64,000 nt of DNA from assembly GCA_043497085.1 (NCBI GenBank), contig JBIEKI010000010.1. The stretch is one strand, 5' to 3'. Each line of letters begins with the position of its first letter. Positions within the stretch are counted from its first letter, which is position 1. Positions 1 through 8,979 of this stretch are shown here, in pieces. The position numbers and the translations under genes are program-made. This DNA comes from Thalassobacillus sp043497085 (GTDB taxonomy: Bacteria > Bacillota > Bacilli > Bacillales > Halobacillaceae). The notes beneath the pieces are model-generated. The model was not told the origin of the DNA. It made no database searches and worked only from the letters and a program-made list of their open reading frames with translations.

Positions 1-643
1 GCCATGGCAGATCTGATTCTTCGGTGTCTTCGTCCACCCCATACATTTCTGCCATCTGATCCAGCCATGCTTCAGGGGATGGGTTCTGCATCGCGAAGGT
101 GTAGAGGTCGATCATCAGCGATTCTACCTCAAGGTCACTGCGATCATTGGAAAAACGGTCAACGACAGCGAAAAACGCATCCCGCTCTTCTCCTTCTTTG
201 CCATACCAGTCCTCAAACAATTCTTCCAGCACTTCCTGTTGCAGGAGATCGGCTTCGATATCATCAGCAATCCGGAAGTTAGGATCGATATCAAGCAAAT
301 AAGCATACCGGCGCACCACCTCCATACAGAAGGAGTGCAGCGTGGAAATAGATGCTGTCTGCAAAAGTGACAATTGTTTTTTCAGATGGCTGGATCCAGG
401 ATTCTCTTCTAGCGCTTTGCTTAGCGCGAGCCCGACACGGCTCCTCATTTCCTGCGCTGCCGCATTGGTGAAGGTCACGACAAGAAGTGAATCGATATCG
501 ACCGGGTCTGTCGGATGCAGCAGTTTCTGGATGATCCGTTCGACCAAAACAGCGGTCTTACCCGAGCCTGCCGCTGCCGACACGAGGACATCTCTGCCGC
601 TCGTATGGATCGCACGTTCTTGTTCTTTTGTCCAGCGTACCAT
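1..643 (-). CDS. addA: AddA helicase-nuclease subunit (5' part only)
   Basis: This is the N-terminal ~214 codons of the ATP-dependent helicase/nuclease subunit A, which with AddB processes double-strand DNA ends for recombination (the RecBCD counterpart in Bacilli). The frame opens with MVRWTKEQERAIHTSGRDV, then a Walker A loop (AAAGSGKT) near residue 25 and a UvrD-type motif Ia (VVTFTNAAAQEM) further on. The ATG overlaps the addB stop by one base (TGATG) and follows a G-rich ribosome-binding site, so the two subunits are probably translationally coupled. The gene runs off the left edge; the remaining helicase domains and nuclease domain are not visible. Identity is secure from sequence and position after addB. 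Confidence 0.95.
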   Translation of the reverse strand, partial: MVRWTKEQERAIHTSGRDVLVSAAAGSGKTAVLVERIIQKLLHPTDPVDIDSLLVVTFTNAAAQEMRSRVGLALSKALEENPGSSHLKKQLSLLQTASISTLHSFCMEVVRRYAYLLDIDPNFRIADDIEADLLQQEVLEELFEDWYGKEGEERDAFFAVVDRFSNDRSDLEVESLMIDLYTFAMQNPSPEAWLDQMAEMYGVDEDTEESDLPW

Positions 644-3600
644 CAGACATCCCCCTCTCTTTCTTGTTTGGCAATCCGCTCTAAAACTTCCTCATCTTTC
701 ATATCCTGCAGCTTGCGGAAGCTGTTCTCTTCCAGGGTCGGATCGAACTGGCAGACCGAACGGAACGGACAGAATGTACAAGCGGCCTGCTGACCATGCT
801 GGTAGGGATTGAGCTTCACTTCCCCATTGGTGATCATTGTACCGGCCTGGACCATGACGTCGCGAATGTAGCCCTGGAGACGTTCGAACATATCTAAGTC
901 CGCCGTTTTGGAACTTTTATAAAAGCCGCCTTTCGCAGTCAGTCCAGCTGGAACCATGTTGCTGGTGCCTTTCTCGAGACTTGTATCCATCATTTGAACA
1001 ATCTGTTGATTTTCCAACAATAAGCCCTGCATCTTGAATTTCTTTAAAATCTCATCTTCGATTTTTTTATCGTCGATTTTCTGCTTACCAGAAATCATCG
1101 GGTTATGGACATGGAAGTACAATACCCCTGCAGGCGATGCTTTGGCACCAAGCCACTGCTCGGCATAAGTAAGTACAACGTCCAGGTAGGACAGCATCTG
1201 AAGCGCCAATCCGTAATAGACTTCAATCAGATTCAACCCTTTGGCGCTTGATTTATAATCGATGATCCTTAGGAACAGATCATCCTGATTAAGTGCTTTA
1301 TCTACACGGTCGATCCGTCCGCGCAGCATCAATTCAAAACCATTCGGTAAATCGAGCGTAAGCGGAGGAAGCTGCTCTTTCGGACCGAAGCCCAGCTCCA
1401 TTCCAACTGGGGAAAACTTCGAGTTCCTCGCCTGCTCGCTCAATACGAATGCCGCGCGGGCAATGACATTCTGTAATTTATGCTGCAAATACTGATAGCG
1501 GTTCGAGCTGTGAAGGATTTGATGCTGTAAAATCGGCGCTAATTCCTGGACTGCGCGGGATGCATACTGCGTACTTGCCTGTTTATCCAGCTGGGAGAAG
1601 TCTTTTCCTTCTCCTTGAATCCATTCGGTGATTTTTTTCAATGCTTCATGGAATAACTGGCCAATATCAGGGGCATCAAGCTTATAGGTCTTCCGTTCTT
1701 CCAGCTGCAGGCTATACCTCGCAAAGTGCTGGTAAGAACAGCGATTATGCATCTCAAGCCTTGAAACACTTGCTTTCACCTGTTTCGGGTACAGCTGCTC
1801 GGTCGTCTGTTTGCTGAGGTTCACTGGCTTGTTCTGATAAAAGAGACTCTCGAGAATCCGATTAGTCAGCCCGCCTTTTTGCTCGTTACGTACATACCAA
1901 TTGAAGACATCCCACCAGACCGGACGCATGCTGTAACCCTTCAAATAACGGGAAAGCTGTGCCGTAAGTGCGCTCCTCGTCTTCGTCTTTGTCGTGATGA
2001 AACGATCGGCATCTTCCAGGTCATCCGGATCTTGTAGCAGGATATGCTCCTGACAGCACGGAAATAGCTCCTCCACTCTGCGGATAATCGGGGAAGGTGT
2101 CTTTGATTTCCCCTCCTCATTACTGAGCGGGTAGCTGATCCATAACCTGTCCCGCGGCATCGTCAATGCCAGGTATACGTAGAATCGGTCATCCAGGAGC
2201 TGCCGTTTGCTGCCATCCGCCAGCCTCAGGCCATGGGTAGCAAGTAAATCACGCTCTTCTTCACTGATCATCCCATCCCCTGATGGCTTCATTGGCCAGA
2301 TTCCTTCGGTCACTCCCAGTAAAAACGCCGCTTTAATACCGGAAATCCTCGACCGATCCACCGTTCCGACAATGACATGGTCCATGCTAGGCGGCACATG
2401 AGAAAACTTTAAGGATTCTAATCCGCTTTCCACGGTATTGCGGAACACCTGCAGGGACATTTTTTCTTCGCCTGCCATCTCGACGACTTCATCGAGCAAT
2501 TGCAGGACAGCGTCCCACACCTGCTCCTGTTCACGGCCCCGTTCCAGTGCACCAGCGGCATCAAAGTCATCCCGCCATGCTTCCAACTGACCTGGTACGT
2601 CCATTGCTTCTAACCAGATATAGATGACCCGGCACTTTTCCCCAATCGTTTTTGCTTCTCTCAATCCTTCATCGAAGGTTTCGAGAATCTTCGTCACTTG
2701 ACGGCGGTACCGATTAATACGAGTCTGTTTCTCACGTTCCTCATCGGTCTGTGATGCCTGATCGAAGCCACGGAACCGCTGGTATACCCATGGTTCGTCA
2801 CTGCACCAGCGCTCACGGGAACGGATTCCATATTCGAGCACATAATTCTCGAGTTCATCAATAGCATCCTCATCCAGCGGATACCGCTTGTCATCTGCAA
2901 GACTGAATCCGCTTTTCAACAAACGAAACACAGCGTCATAGCGCCAGTTTCCTTCGACGACATCCAGACCCGAGCGAATCAATTCGATCAGCGGATGGTT
3001 AAGCATGGTCCTTTTTTCATCCAGGAATACAGGTATCTCATAATCTTTGAAAACAGTCGTAATCAAGTCATGGTAAGTCTCAGGTTCACGCATCAGGATA
3101 GCGAGGTCTTTATAGCGGTATCCTTCATCCCGGACTAAGCGAAGAATTTCCTGTGCGACACCTTCGACTTCTGCCCGTGGATGGACCGCTTCAGCTATCT
3201 GAATAGGTGCTTCCCCTTCATACGGAGGAGCCGGCCGCTCATCAAAATACCGCTCCATATGCAAAAAGTGCGGGCGGTTCTCAAACCGGCCCTGCTTGTT
3301 ATCTAAGATGGTCGTTCCATCAAATCCTATCCCTTGCTCCTCTGCCATCGCAGCCAAAGTTTCATAGGTTTCTCCCGACTCGTGAAACAAATCCAGTTCC
3401 GAACGATCTCCTGCTGAAGGCTTGTCTAAAGTCAGCGCCACATGGACACACTTCGTCCGCTTCAACAGCGCTTCGATGACCATGATTTCCTGGGGCGTGA
3501 AACTATGGAAACCATCGATATAAATCTCCGCACCATCCAGGAAGCGTGCGGTAGGGATTTTATCTGCCAGCATCTGCAGTTGATCCTCCCCGTCCATATA

Positions 3601-4143
3601 CTGATCGCGGAGCGCATGATCGAGCCGGTCATAAATATAACTGAGATCCTCGAGCTTGTTACGAAGCGCGATTTCACTGGCATACTGGTGTGTATATTGA
3701 TCAATCGCTGTCATTTGCTCATGTAGTACCTCCGGCGTGATCCGGTACCGCTTGAACTCCGTAATCATCCCTTCCAGTTGTTCCATGAACCCCTGTTTCT
3801 CGATTGCTTTTTGGAACACCAGCCAATCGGAAGTCCTTTCTTCAGTGATTTTCCGGAGCATCATCTGAATCCCCGTCGAGCTTATGTACTTTCGGGTATT
3901 CCCACCCGTTTCCTGGAGCACCCGCCAGGCAAGTCTTGAAAAGCTGAACACCTGAGCCCGGATCGACCCTTCGATGCCGTCTCTTTTCAACAAGGCGTAC
4001 TCCTGCTGGAACGTCATCTGGTCGGGTACGAGATAGATGATTGGCGGTCCCTTTGGATCCTCTTTTAGCTTTGCTTCTATTTCTTCCATGACGGCGGAGC
4101 TTTTTCCTGCACCAGACCGTCCAAGTATGAATCGGATACCCAT
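643..4143 (-). CDS. addB: AddB helicase-nuclease subunit
   Basis: AddB is the second subunit of the AddAB end-resection enzyme; it carries a nuclease domain and scans for Chi. The protein has 1166 residues, the usual length for Bacillus AddB. It begins MGIRFILGRSGAGKSS, with a Walker A-like GRSGAGKS. The C-terminal RecB-type nuclease region has the DYKSS motif and the cysteines of an iron-sulfur staple: one in NRCSYQHFARYSL and three in CTFCPFRSVC. The ATG at 4143 is preferred over the upstream in-frame ATG at 4170 because GGAGG lies about 10 bases before it, and it gives the family N-terminus. It is transcribed leftward into addA and divergently from the MFS gene at 4229. Confidence 0.96.
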   Translation of the reverse strand: MGIRFILGRSGAGKSSAVMEEIEAKLKEDPKGPPIIYLVPDQMTFQQEYALLKRDGIEGSIRAQVFSFSRLAWRVLQETGGNTRKYISSTGIQMMLRKITEERTSDWLVFQKAIEKQGFMEQLEGMITEFKRYRITPEVLHEQMTAIDQYTHQYASEIALRNKLEDLSYIYDRLDHALRDQYMDGEDQLQMLADKIPTARFLDGAEIYIDGFHSFTPQEIMVIEALLKRTKCVHVALTLDKPSAGDRSELDLFHESGETYETLAAMAEEQGIGFDGTTILDNKQGRFENRPHFLHMERYFDERPAPPYEGEAPIQIAEAVHPRAEVEGVAQEILRLVRDEGYRYKDLAILMREPETYHDLITTVFKDYEIPVFLDEKRTMLNHPLIELIRSGLDVVEGNWRYDAVFRLLKSGFSLADDKRYPLDEDAIDELENYVLEYGIRSRERWCSDEPWVYQRFRGFDQASQTDEEREKQTRINRYRRQVTKILETFDEGLREAKTIGEKCRVIYIWLEAMDVPGQLEAWRDDFDAAGALERGREQEQVWDAVLQLLDEVVEMAGEEKMSLQVFRNTVESGLESLKFSHVPPSMDHVIVGTVDRSRISGIKAAFLLGVTEGIWPMKPSGDGMISEEERDLLATHGLRLADGSKRQLLDDRFYVYLALTMPRDRLWISYPLSNEEGKSKTPSPIIRRVEELFPCCQEHILLQDPDDLEDADRFITTKTKTRSALTAQLSRYLKGYSMRPVWWDVFNWYVRNEQKGGLTNRILESLFYQNKPVNLSKQTTEQLYPKQVKASVSRLEMHNRCSYQHFARYSLQLEERKTYKLDAPDIGQLFHEALKKITEWIQGEGKDFSQLDKQASTQYASRAVQELAPILQHQILHSSNRYQYLQHKLQNVIARAAFVLSEQARNSKFSPVGMELGFGPKEQLPPLTLDLPNGFELMLRGRIDRVDKALNQDDLFLRIIDYKSSAKGLNLIEVYYGLALQMLSYLDVVLTYAEQWLGAKASPAGVLYFHVHNPMISGKQKIDDKKIEDEILKKFKMQGLLLENQQIVQMMDTSLEKGTSNMVPAGLTAKGGFYKSSKTADLDMFERLQGYIRDVMVQAGTMITNGEVKLNPYQHGQQAACTFCPFRSVCQFDPTLEENSFRKLQDMKDEEVLERIAKQEREGDV

Positions 4144-4228
4144 CGATCGGTTTCCTCCTTCTTCATGCACACTGTGGTCTCCATTACATATCGTGAATTA
4201 TATTATCGCAACGAGAGGATGACCCGTT

Positions 4229-5371
4229 ATGAAGCAAGCCTTCCAGGCGATGGTTCTGATAGCTTCCGGAATATTCATCGCAAGCAACCTGTATACCATG
4301 CTCCCGCTTCATCCTGCTCTCGCTGAACATTTTGGAACCAGTCCGGCCTGGACTTCTCTGACCAGCACGTTGTTCATCATTTGCTACGCAGTCGGGCTGT
4401 TATGCTTCGGCATCCTTTCCGATGTCTATTCCAATGCCCGCATCCTTCAAATCGGCATGGCTGCTGTCGTGGCTGTGACAGGCATCATCGCCTTGACCGA
4501 TTCTTTTGGTATGCTGTTGTTTTTACGGGCAGTGCAAGGTTTTTTAGCAGCAAGCTTTGCGCCACCCGCCTTCAGCTATACCTTCAAACAGTTTTCAGGT
4601 TCGCGGCAGTCCTTTGTAATCGCCATGATCAATACCGGCTTTTTGTTTGCCGGTATTTTTGGTCAGCTGGTTTCCGGTTATTTCGGGTCATCTTACAGCT
4701 ATCAAATGGTATTTGTCTTTTTCAGCTTTTGTTACTTGAGCTGCGCTGTTCTGATGGTCGCAGCTTTACGTCCTCCTGACAAGGTAGACAGAAGGAAAGC
4801 AGCGATTTCGCTTACTACCATTCTATCATTTTTCAAGCAATCTTCCTTGCAAAAACTCTACCTGATCAGCTTCTTTCTACTTTTTACCATCATGTTATTC
4901 TACAGCAGCTTCGAATGGTTTATCGAAAAGAATCCAAAAGGGCTGCCACTGACCCTGCAGCAATTTCGCATGCTCGGTTTGATCGGAGTGATTCCTGCTT
5001 TTTTCGTGAGTCGCATCCAAAAACGTTTGCCTCCTGCTGTTCTGCTATGTCTGTTTCTTAGTCTGATGATGGCGGCATTTATCCCGGCCATGGTCGTAAT
5101 ATCTACAGGGACATTGGTTTGGGCGTCGGTCATGATGGTGGCTTCGACCTCGGTGACTATCCCCATGGTCATCGTTCTGATCGGGAGCTTAGCCGTCAAG
5201 AATAGAGGGAGTGCTCTTTCCATCTATTCTTTTGTACTGCTAACCGGTGCAAGCGCCGGCTCATTCCTTTCTCCTTTTTTACCATTGGAAACTGCTGTGT
5301 ATGCCATTGCAGTTTTATTTGCCTGTCTAACCCTGATCGCGTACCGCTTGATTTCCGAAAAAATTTGTTGA
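4229..5371 (+). CDS. MFS transporter
   Basis: This is a 380-residue integral membrane protein of the major facilitator superfamily. Hydrophobic segments run through the whole protein, consistent with twelve helices, with a more polar central stretch around residues 185–200. The loop after helix 2 has the GILSDVYSNAR pattern, a variant of the MFS motif A. Family knowledge suggests proton-coupled export or uptake of a small molecule, but the substrate cannot be read from the sequence. It is a single-gene unit divergent from addB and convergent with the signal peptidase gene; a shared hairpin terminator follows at 5398–5434. Confidence 0.8.
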   Translation: MKQAFQAMVLIASGIFIASNLYTMLPLHPALAEHFGTSPAWTSLTSTLFIICYAVGLLCFGILSDVYSNARILQIGMAAVVAVTGIIALTDSFGMLLFLRAVQGFLAASFAPPAFSYTFKQFSGSRQSFVIAMINTGFLFAGIFGQLVSGYFGSSYSYQMVFVFFSFCYLSCAVLMVAALRPPDKVDRRKAAISLTTILSFFKQSSLQKLYLISFFLLFTIMLFYSSFEWFIEKNPKGLPLTLQQFRMLGLIGVIPAFFVSRIQKRLPPAVLLCLFLSLMMAAFIPAMVVISTGTLVWASVMMVASTSVTIPMVIVLIGSLAVKNRGSALSIYSFVLLTGASAGSFLSPFLPLETAVYAIAVLFACLTLIAYRLISEKIC

Positions 5372-5397
5372 GAATCATAAAATTCCTTCAAAAAAAG

Positions 5398-5434
5398 AAA
5401 ACCCCTGCCGGCAAATAACTGCCATCAGGGGTTT
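5398..5434. terminator. Bidirectional terminator between MFS and sipV genes
   Basis: The arms AAAACCCCTG and CAGGGGTTTT flank an 18-base loop. The leftward transcript of the signal peptidase gene would end in a T-rich run, and the rightward one in TTTT. Confidence 0.85.
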
Positions 5435-5452
5435 TCGAATAAGCTTTTTTAA

Positions 5453-5995
5453 TTAAAACTGGATCGCCAGCTGTGACATCGGCCAATACCGGACATCGAC
5501 TTTCCCAACCACACTGTCCATCGAAACAAATCCGAAGTAGCGGCTGTCTAAGCTGTCCCGCCGGTTATCACCCATCACGAACAAATGACCTTCCGGAACC
5601 TCGCTTTTACCTGTCACTTCTTCCAGTGTGAAGTCTTTGGTGAATAACTTTCCGTCGTTTGGACGCAGCGCATCCAAATATTTTTCCGGCTGAGCTTCGC
5701 CATTTATATATAACGTATCATCTTTGAACTCAATGTGATCTCCCGGTACGCCGATCACCCGCTTCACATAATCTTCTTTTTCATTAGCATGGAAAACGAT
5801 CACGTCGTCCCGATTGATTCCCTGCCAGTCGTAAATCACTTTATTAACCATCAACAAGTTTCCGTCATACAATGTCGGTTCCATCGATTCTCCGTCTACA
5901 ATGTAGCTGGCAAACAGATAATTACGGAACAAAAATGCGATCAATAACGCGAAAAGTACTGTACGGAAAACACGCCAAAATTTCTTCTTTTTCAT
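5453..5995 (-). CDS. sipV: Type I signal peptidase (SipV-like)
   Basis: This 180-residue signal peptidase removes signal peptides from secreted preproteins at the outer face of the membrane. One N-terminal transmembrane helix (about residues 9–28) anchors it. The catalytic serine lies in VDGESMEPTL and the lysine general base in YVKRVIGVPGD, and the GDNRRDSLDSR box is present near residue 145, so all family motifs are intact. It follows a GGAGG ribosome-binding site. The yhjE gene lies directly upstream on the same strand (53-base gap), the same pairing as yhjE–sipV in B. subtilis, which is why the SipV name is used; the paralogue assignment rests on synteny. Confidence 0.92.
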   Translation of the reverse strand: MKKKKFWRVFRTVLFALLIAFLFRNYLFASYIVDGESMEPTLYDGNLLMVNKVIYDWQGINRDDVIVFHANEKEDYVKRVIGVPGDHIEFKDDTLYINGEAQPEKYLDALRPNDGKLFTKDFTLEEVTGKSEVPEGHLFVMGDNRRDSLDSRYFGFVSMDSVVGKVDVRYWPMSQLAIQF

Positions 5996-6048
5996 AACTA
6001 TGCCTCCAGGGTGTGTGCTAACAACATCTTACCCTGTTTTGACAAAGT

Positions 6049-6696
6049 CTAATCGTTTTGATAACGTTTCCGCTCCGCTTTTTTCTGAAGCCACTTTTCA
6101 AGAAATTTCCCAAGCACCCAGAATAACGTGATACAGACTGCGACAACAATTGTTTTTACTGGATTCTGTGCGAAGGAAGTAATGCTTTCCCCAACATAAG
6201 CGATGGTGAAAATCATCACCGATTTTCCTAACAGGACGGCCAGGACGAACTGCTGCCTGCTGACATCAGATAATCCAGCCACGACATTGATAATTGCCGA
6301 TGGTGAAAAAGGAAAACACATCAATAGAAACAAAGGACCGAAACCATGACTCTCGACCCAGCGTGTCACCTTCCTCACCTGCTTTTGATCAGCGATGAAC
6401 TTCATGAAGCGCTTTTTTCGGAGACGCCGAATAATGGTGAATACGATGATCGCTCCGACACTCGAACCAATCCAGGAATAAAGAAATCCTTTCAGCAAGC
6501 CATATGCCACGGAATTGGCTAAAACGAACATTACTAATGGAAGGATAGGCAAAAAAGCTTCAAACATCGGCAGCAGAATCCCAGGCAGAGGACCGAGAGC
6601 CTCGTACCTTTCCAATTGCGCCATAATATATTCATAAAGCCTGTCATCTTCATACATTTGCTGGAATTTATCGAAATTCAGGGTATAGATATACAT
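6049..6696 (-). CDS. yhjE: TVP38/TMEM64 (DedA-like) membrane protein YhjE
   Basis: This 215-residue membrane protein of the TVP38/TMEM64 (SNARE-associated, DedA-like) family has hydrophobic helices around residues 40–100 and 120–200. It contains the family-type segment HGFGPLFLLMCFPFSPSAI with its conserved proline and phenylalanine pattern. Members are proposed lipid transporters or scramblases in the cytoplasmic membrane; a specific role here is unknown. The ATG at 6696 is preferred to the TTG at 6699 because AAGGAG lies eight bases before it. It forms a likely operon with sipV downstream. Order with yhjD and comK matches B. subtilis. Confidence 0.85.
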   Translation of the reverse strand: MYIYTLNFDKFQQMYEDDRLYEYIMAQLERYEALGPLPGILLPMFEAFLPILPLVMFVLANSVAYGLLKGFLYSWIGSSVGAIIVFTIIRRLRKKRFMKFIADQKQVRKVTRWVESHGFGPLFLLMCFPFSPSAIINVVAGLSDVSRQQFVLAVLLGKSVMIFTIAYVGESITSFAQNPVKTIVVAVCITLFWVLGKFLEKWLQKKAERKRYQND

Positions 6697-6855
6697 CAAA
6701 GTAGCTCCTTAGCTTGTGCAATTCATTCCTCTGATTCCATTTTAATCAAAAATAGCCGGTTTGACTATTGATTGATGCAATGGATTCTTTCATCTATAGC
6801 TTACCCTAATTTCACCAGCCTCAGTGGCGGGCTTCAAAATTTTCCAGAAAAAAAC

Positions 6856-6886
6856 TTGCATACTTTTTTCCCGTTCGTGCTATAAT
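6856..6886 (+). promoter_or_regulatory. Probable SigA promoter of yhjD
   Basis: TTGCAT and TATAAT are separated by 19 bases, about 40 bases before the yhjD start codon. The spacing is slightly long. Confidence 0.45.
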
Positions 6887-6926
6887 ACCTATATCAGAAC
6901 ACATGTTCGCAACGGAGGGAAATGTC

Positions 6927-7316
6927 ATGCGCTATTTGAAAGAAGAAGAGCTGGAGGTCACCTCCCGCTACCTATTCCTTTCGATGGCTCTCGTGGTCAT
7001 CCAGCAGGACCGCCGGCATATCGAAAAGGGTCAATTTAAAATCAAGGAGCATTATTTGGAGTTATTAGGGAAAATGGAATACGAAGCCCGTACCGAGCGG
7101 AGAGAGCTCCGTGCCCGCATGGACCGGGAAAAGCTTCAGGTAGTCCAGGTCAGCAAAAATGATTCCTTCACTTCATTCCTGTTCCTCGCTCATGGCTATG
7201 AAGAAAAACGTAATTACTTCAACCCGGCTATTCGCAAAAAAGTTGAAAATATCCTGTATGAACTTATGCAAAAGGCTCTGCGATCTGCTCCGCAGTATAC
7301 ACAGAAGAATGCTTGA
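6927..7316 (+). CDS. yhjD: YhjD-like conserved protein
   Basis: This is a 129-residue soluble, highly charged protein starting MRYLKEEELEVTSRYLFLSM. No catalytic motif is visible; it is rich in Arg and Glu and probably mostly helical. It is named YhjD from length, general similarity and position next to yhjE and comK as in B. subtilis; the function is not known. The ATG at 6927 follows CGGAGGG and is better than the upstream ATG at 6903. The last 53 bases overlap the 3' end of comK on the opposite strand, so the two convergent transcripts must be partly antisense to each other. Confidence 0.75.
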   Translation: MRYLKEEELEVTSRYLFLSMALVVIQQDRRHIEKGQFKIKEHYLELLGKMEYEARTERRELRARMDREKLQVVQVSKNDSFTSFLFLAHGYEEKRNYFNPAIRKKVENILYELMQKALRSAPQYTQKNA

Positions 7317-7782
7317 TCCGGTTTTCCAGTAAGAAACGGAACTGTGCAGTACGCTGAATTTGATTGGCAATCATACCGGGAGAAACGGGAACGACAATCG
7401 AGGTGCCATTGGTGAAATGAATGGTGGTATTGTATCCGTCGTTGCTATCGAAGGAGTGAATATGACTGTGGGCGATCCAGGAACAGTCTTTTCGTTTCGG
7501 GGATATGGTAGGAAAGAAATAAATGCCCATCGATTGGGAAATGACGATCGGCGGCTTATGGGTGAAACCGGCGACTTGTTTAGTGCCAGCTAAGCGCCCT
7601 GGCAGACTGGCGGCGAAATAGCGGCACGCTTCATCGACAAGCCGGCTTGGGTGGACTGGAATTTCGCGTCTCGAATGGGTTTCGATAACCTCTGTTGTCA
7701 CTTTTCCATACGGAGTGGTCGTTGCAAGCAGTGCTAGGGTCTGGGAGGTGATTTCGAAATCACCTTTTTTGGTTGGATTCAT
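7264..7782 (-). CDS. comK: Competence transcription factor ComK (shortened)
   Basis: ComK is the master activator of the DNA-uptake genes. This 172-residue protein shows the family core: a tyrosine-pair-type VDEACRYFAAS segment, a HKPPI block, YFFPT and the SWIAHSHIHSF block, followed by FTNGTSIVVPVS and the QIQRTAQFRF segment. B. subtilis ComK has about 192 residues; this one stops roughly 20 residues early and lacks the tail that in B. subtilis is needed for activity and MecA/ClpCP turnover (knowledge of the family, not tested here). The start follows AAAGGAAG. The gene converges on yhjD and overlaps its 3' end. Neighbouring genes match the comK locus of B. subtilis. Confidence 0.88.
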   Translation of the reverse strand: MNPTKKGDFEITSQTLALLATTTPYGKVTTEVIETHSRREIPVHPSRLVDEACRYFAASLPGRLAGTKQVAGFTHKPPIVISQSMGIYFFPTISPKRKDCSWIAHSHIHSFDSNDGYNTTIHFTNGTSIVVPVSPGMIANQIQRTAQFRFLLENRIKHSSVYTAEQIAEPFA

Positions 7783-7905
7783 TCATGTCATCTTCCTTTC
7801 ACAATCAAGAATAATTTGTGCTCTTTAAATGTACCAGAAAACATGAATAAAGTCCTAATTTTTCGCAAAAGTTTTTCAATTTTTCATTGAAATTTAATCC
7901 TTCTG

Positions 7906-8049
7906 CTATAATTGTGCTAAAGGATTCTGTCTTGCCTCCAGTTCTTCCCTGTGACCGTCATGCCAGCAGTCATCGTCCGGCCAGCCGAATTCAGGGTTGA
8001 TACAGGTATAGATATCAAGCTCACGGTCATTATTTTGCCCATTCTCCAT
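7906..8049 (-). CDS. Small acidic protein of unknown function (47 aa)
   Basis: This short frame encodes MENGQNNDRELDIYTCINPE followed by an Asp/Trp/His-rich stretch with a second cysteine. The ATG is preceded by GGGGAGGTG at a good distance, a strong argument that it is translated. I do not recognise the family. The two cysteines and the histidines could bind metal, which is speculation. It is divergent from the DUF3939 gene at 8115 and upstream of comK on the same strand, separated by about 120 bases. Confidence 0.5.
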   Translation of the reverse strand: MENGQNNDRELDIYTCINPEFGWPDDDCWHDGHREELEARQNPLAQL

Positions 8050-8114
8050 TTTACACACACCTCCCCTGTTAGTGTGTGCATGACGGGCGTATTCTAAACA
8101 AGGAGGGATGATGA

Positions 8115-8588
8115 ATGTGGAAGAAGAAAAAGAAGACAAAAAGCCCTTCAAAGCCGACAGAAGTTTATGAAGAGCGCAGCATTTCGATTCATGAAGTACG
8201 GAAAGCGGTCAATGCTTATGCCAGCCAGCTTCCAAAAGGTGTCGAACTCAGCGTCATCATAAAGGAAGACTTGACGATTGATTATGACTTAGTCGCCCCT
8301 TTTCTGAAAGGGATTCCGATAGAAACTTACTATATGTCACGGGAAACTTATGAAATTTTTCCCGAGGAAGAAAAGCAGCTCGCCATCGACCTTGATAATG
8401 TCCAGCGTGCAGTCGATCAGTATATGAAAGCCACGAAAGAACTTCCGATTATTGAGAATGATCCTTACAAACGGGTAAGCTATTATAAGCTCGAGACATT
8501 AAAGCTGCTTCCTTACCGGCCTGATCGCGATTTCTACATTACGGATGAAGAATTCCTCATCACTTACCAATCCCCCTCAAAAAAATAA
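8115..8588 (+). CDS. DUF3939 family protein (YhfM-like)
   Basis: This is a 157-residue soluble protein with a lysine-rich N-terminus (WKKKKKTK) followed by a domain containing HEVRKAVNAYASQLPKG, PFLKGIPIETYYMSRETY and LPYRPDRDFYITDEE. I recall this pattern from Bacillus DUF3939 proteins such as YhfM; no biochemical role is known. The start ATG at 8115 has AGGAGG eight bases upstream; an overlapping ATG at 8111 is in another frame. The unit is monocistronic and ends at a clear hairpin terminator. Confidence 0.7.
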   Translation: MWKKKKKTKSPSKPTEVYEERSISIHEVRKAVNAYASQLPKGVELSVIIKEDLTIDYDLVAPFLKGIPIETYYMSRETYEIFPEEEKQLAIDLDNVQRAVDQYMKATKELPIIENDPYKRVSYYKLETLKLLPYRPDRDFYITDEEFLITYQSPSKK

Positions 8589-8593
8589 ACGAG

Positions 8594-8622
8594 AACTCCT
8601 CGCAGCACATCGAGGAGTTTTT
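8594..8622 (+). terminator. Terminator after the DUF3939 gene
   Basis: AACTCCTCG and CGAGGAGTT form a 9-bp stem with an 8-base loop, followed by a run of T. Confidence 0.88.
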
Positions 8623-8654
8623 TTATGCAAAGGCTTCGCTAAGCGTTGTTGGTA

Positions 8655-8905
8655 TTTCCTTAGAGGCTTATTCAACAAAAGGGCCGTATAATGGAAAACT
8701 CGATTTCGAGATATATTGTAGTTTACGGGCTCCAGGAAACGATTCGCTTTCCGCGGGCGTGTGCTGAGTCTCCTCAGGCTTCGCCTTGCGGGGCCTCAGC
8801 TATCACTCAACTCCCACAGGAGTCTCACCGTTTCCCTACGCCTATTACCTTAGGAAGTTGTCGAAATCACCCTTATGGAATCGCCCTATGATGTTGAAAA
8901 AATAA
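8655..8905. repeat. Dispersed palindromic repeat, core type A (copy 1)
   Basis: This gene-free stretch carries a structured element. A GATTTCGAGATAT flank is followed by GGAAACGATTCGCTTTCC and then GCTGAG…CTCAGC enclosing an AGGCTTCGCCTT hairpin, then a second flank. The same core, in reverse orientation and with a cassette inserted, recurs at 31755–32100. The CTTTCC/GCGGG junction here (about 8746–8757) is the empty form of the cassette site described in the findings. Confidence 0.75.
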
Positions 8906-8979
8906 GTTGGCTTCTGTATATCCTTTATAAATTAGTCAGGAAGATGGATTTAGTTGTACACTATTCTCTTTTTGAAGGG

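Noticed and set aside
7783..7900. ComK boxes (AAAA-N5-TTTT) upstream of comK
   Set aside because: The region is A/T-rich and has loosely similar runs, but no pair of boxes with correct internal spacing could be read.
7887..7912. Plus-strand promoter TTGAAA…TATAAT near 7887–7912
   Set aside because: Spacing is only about 14 bases and the first plus-strand gene begins 200 bases on across another gene; too weak to list.
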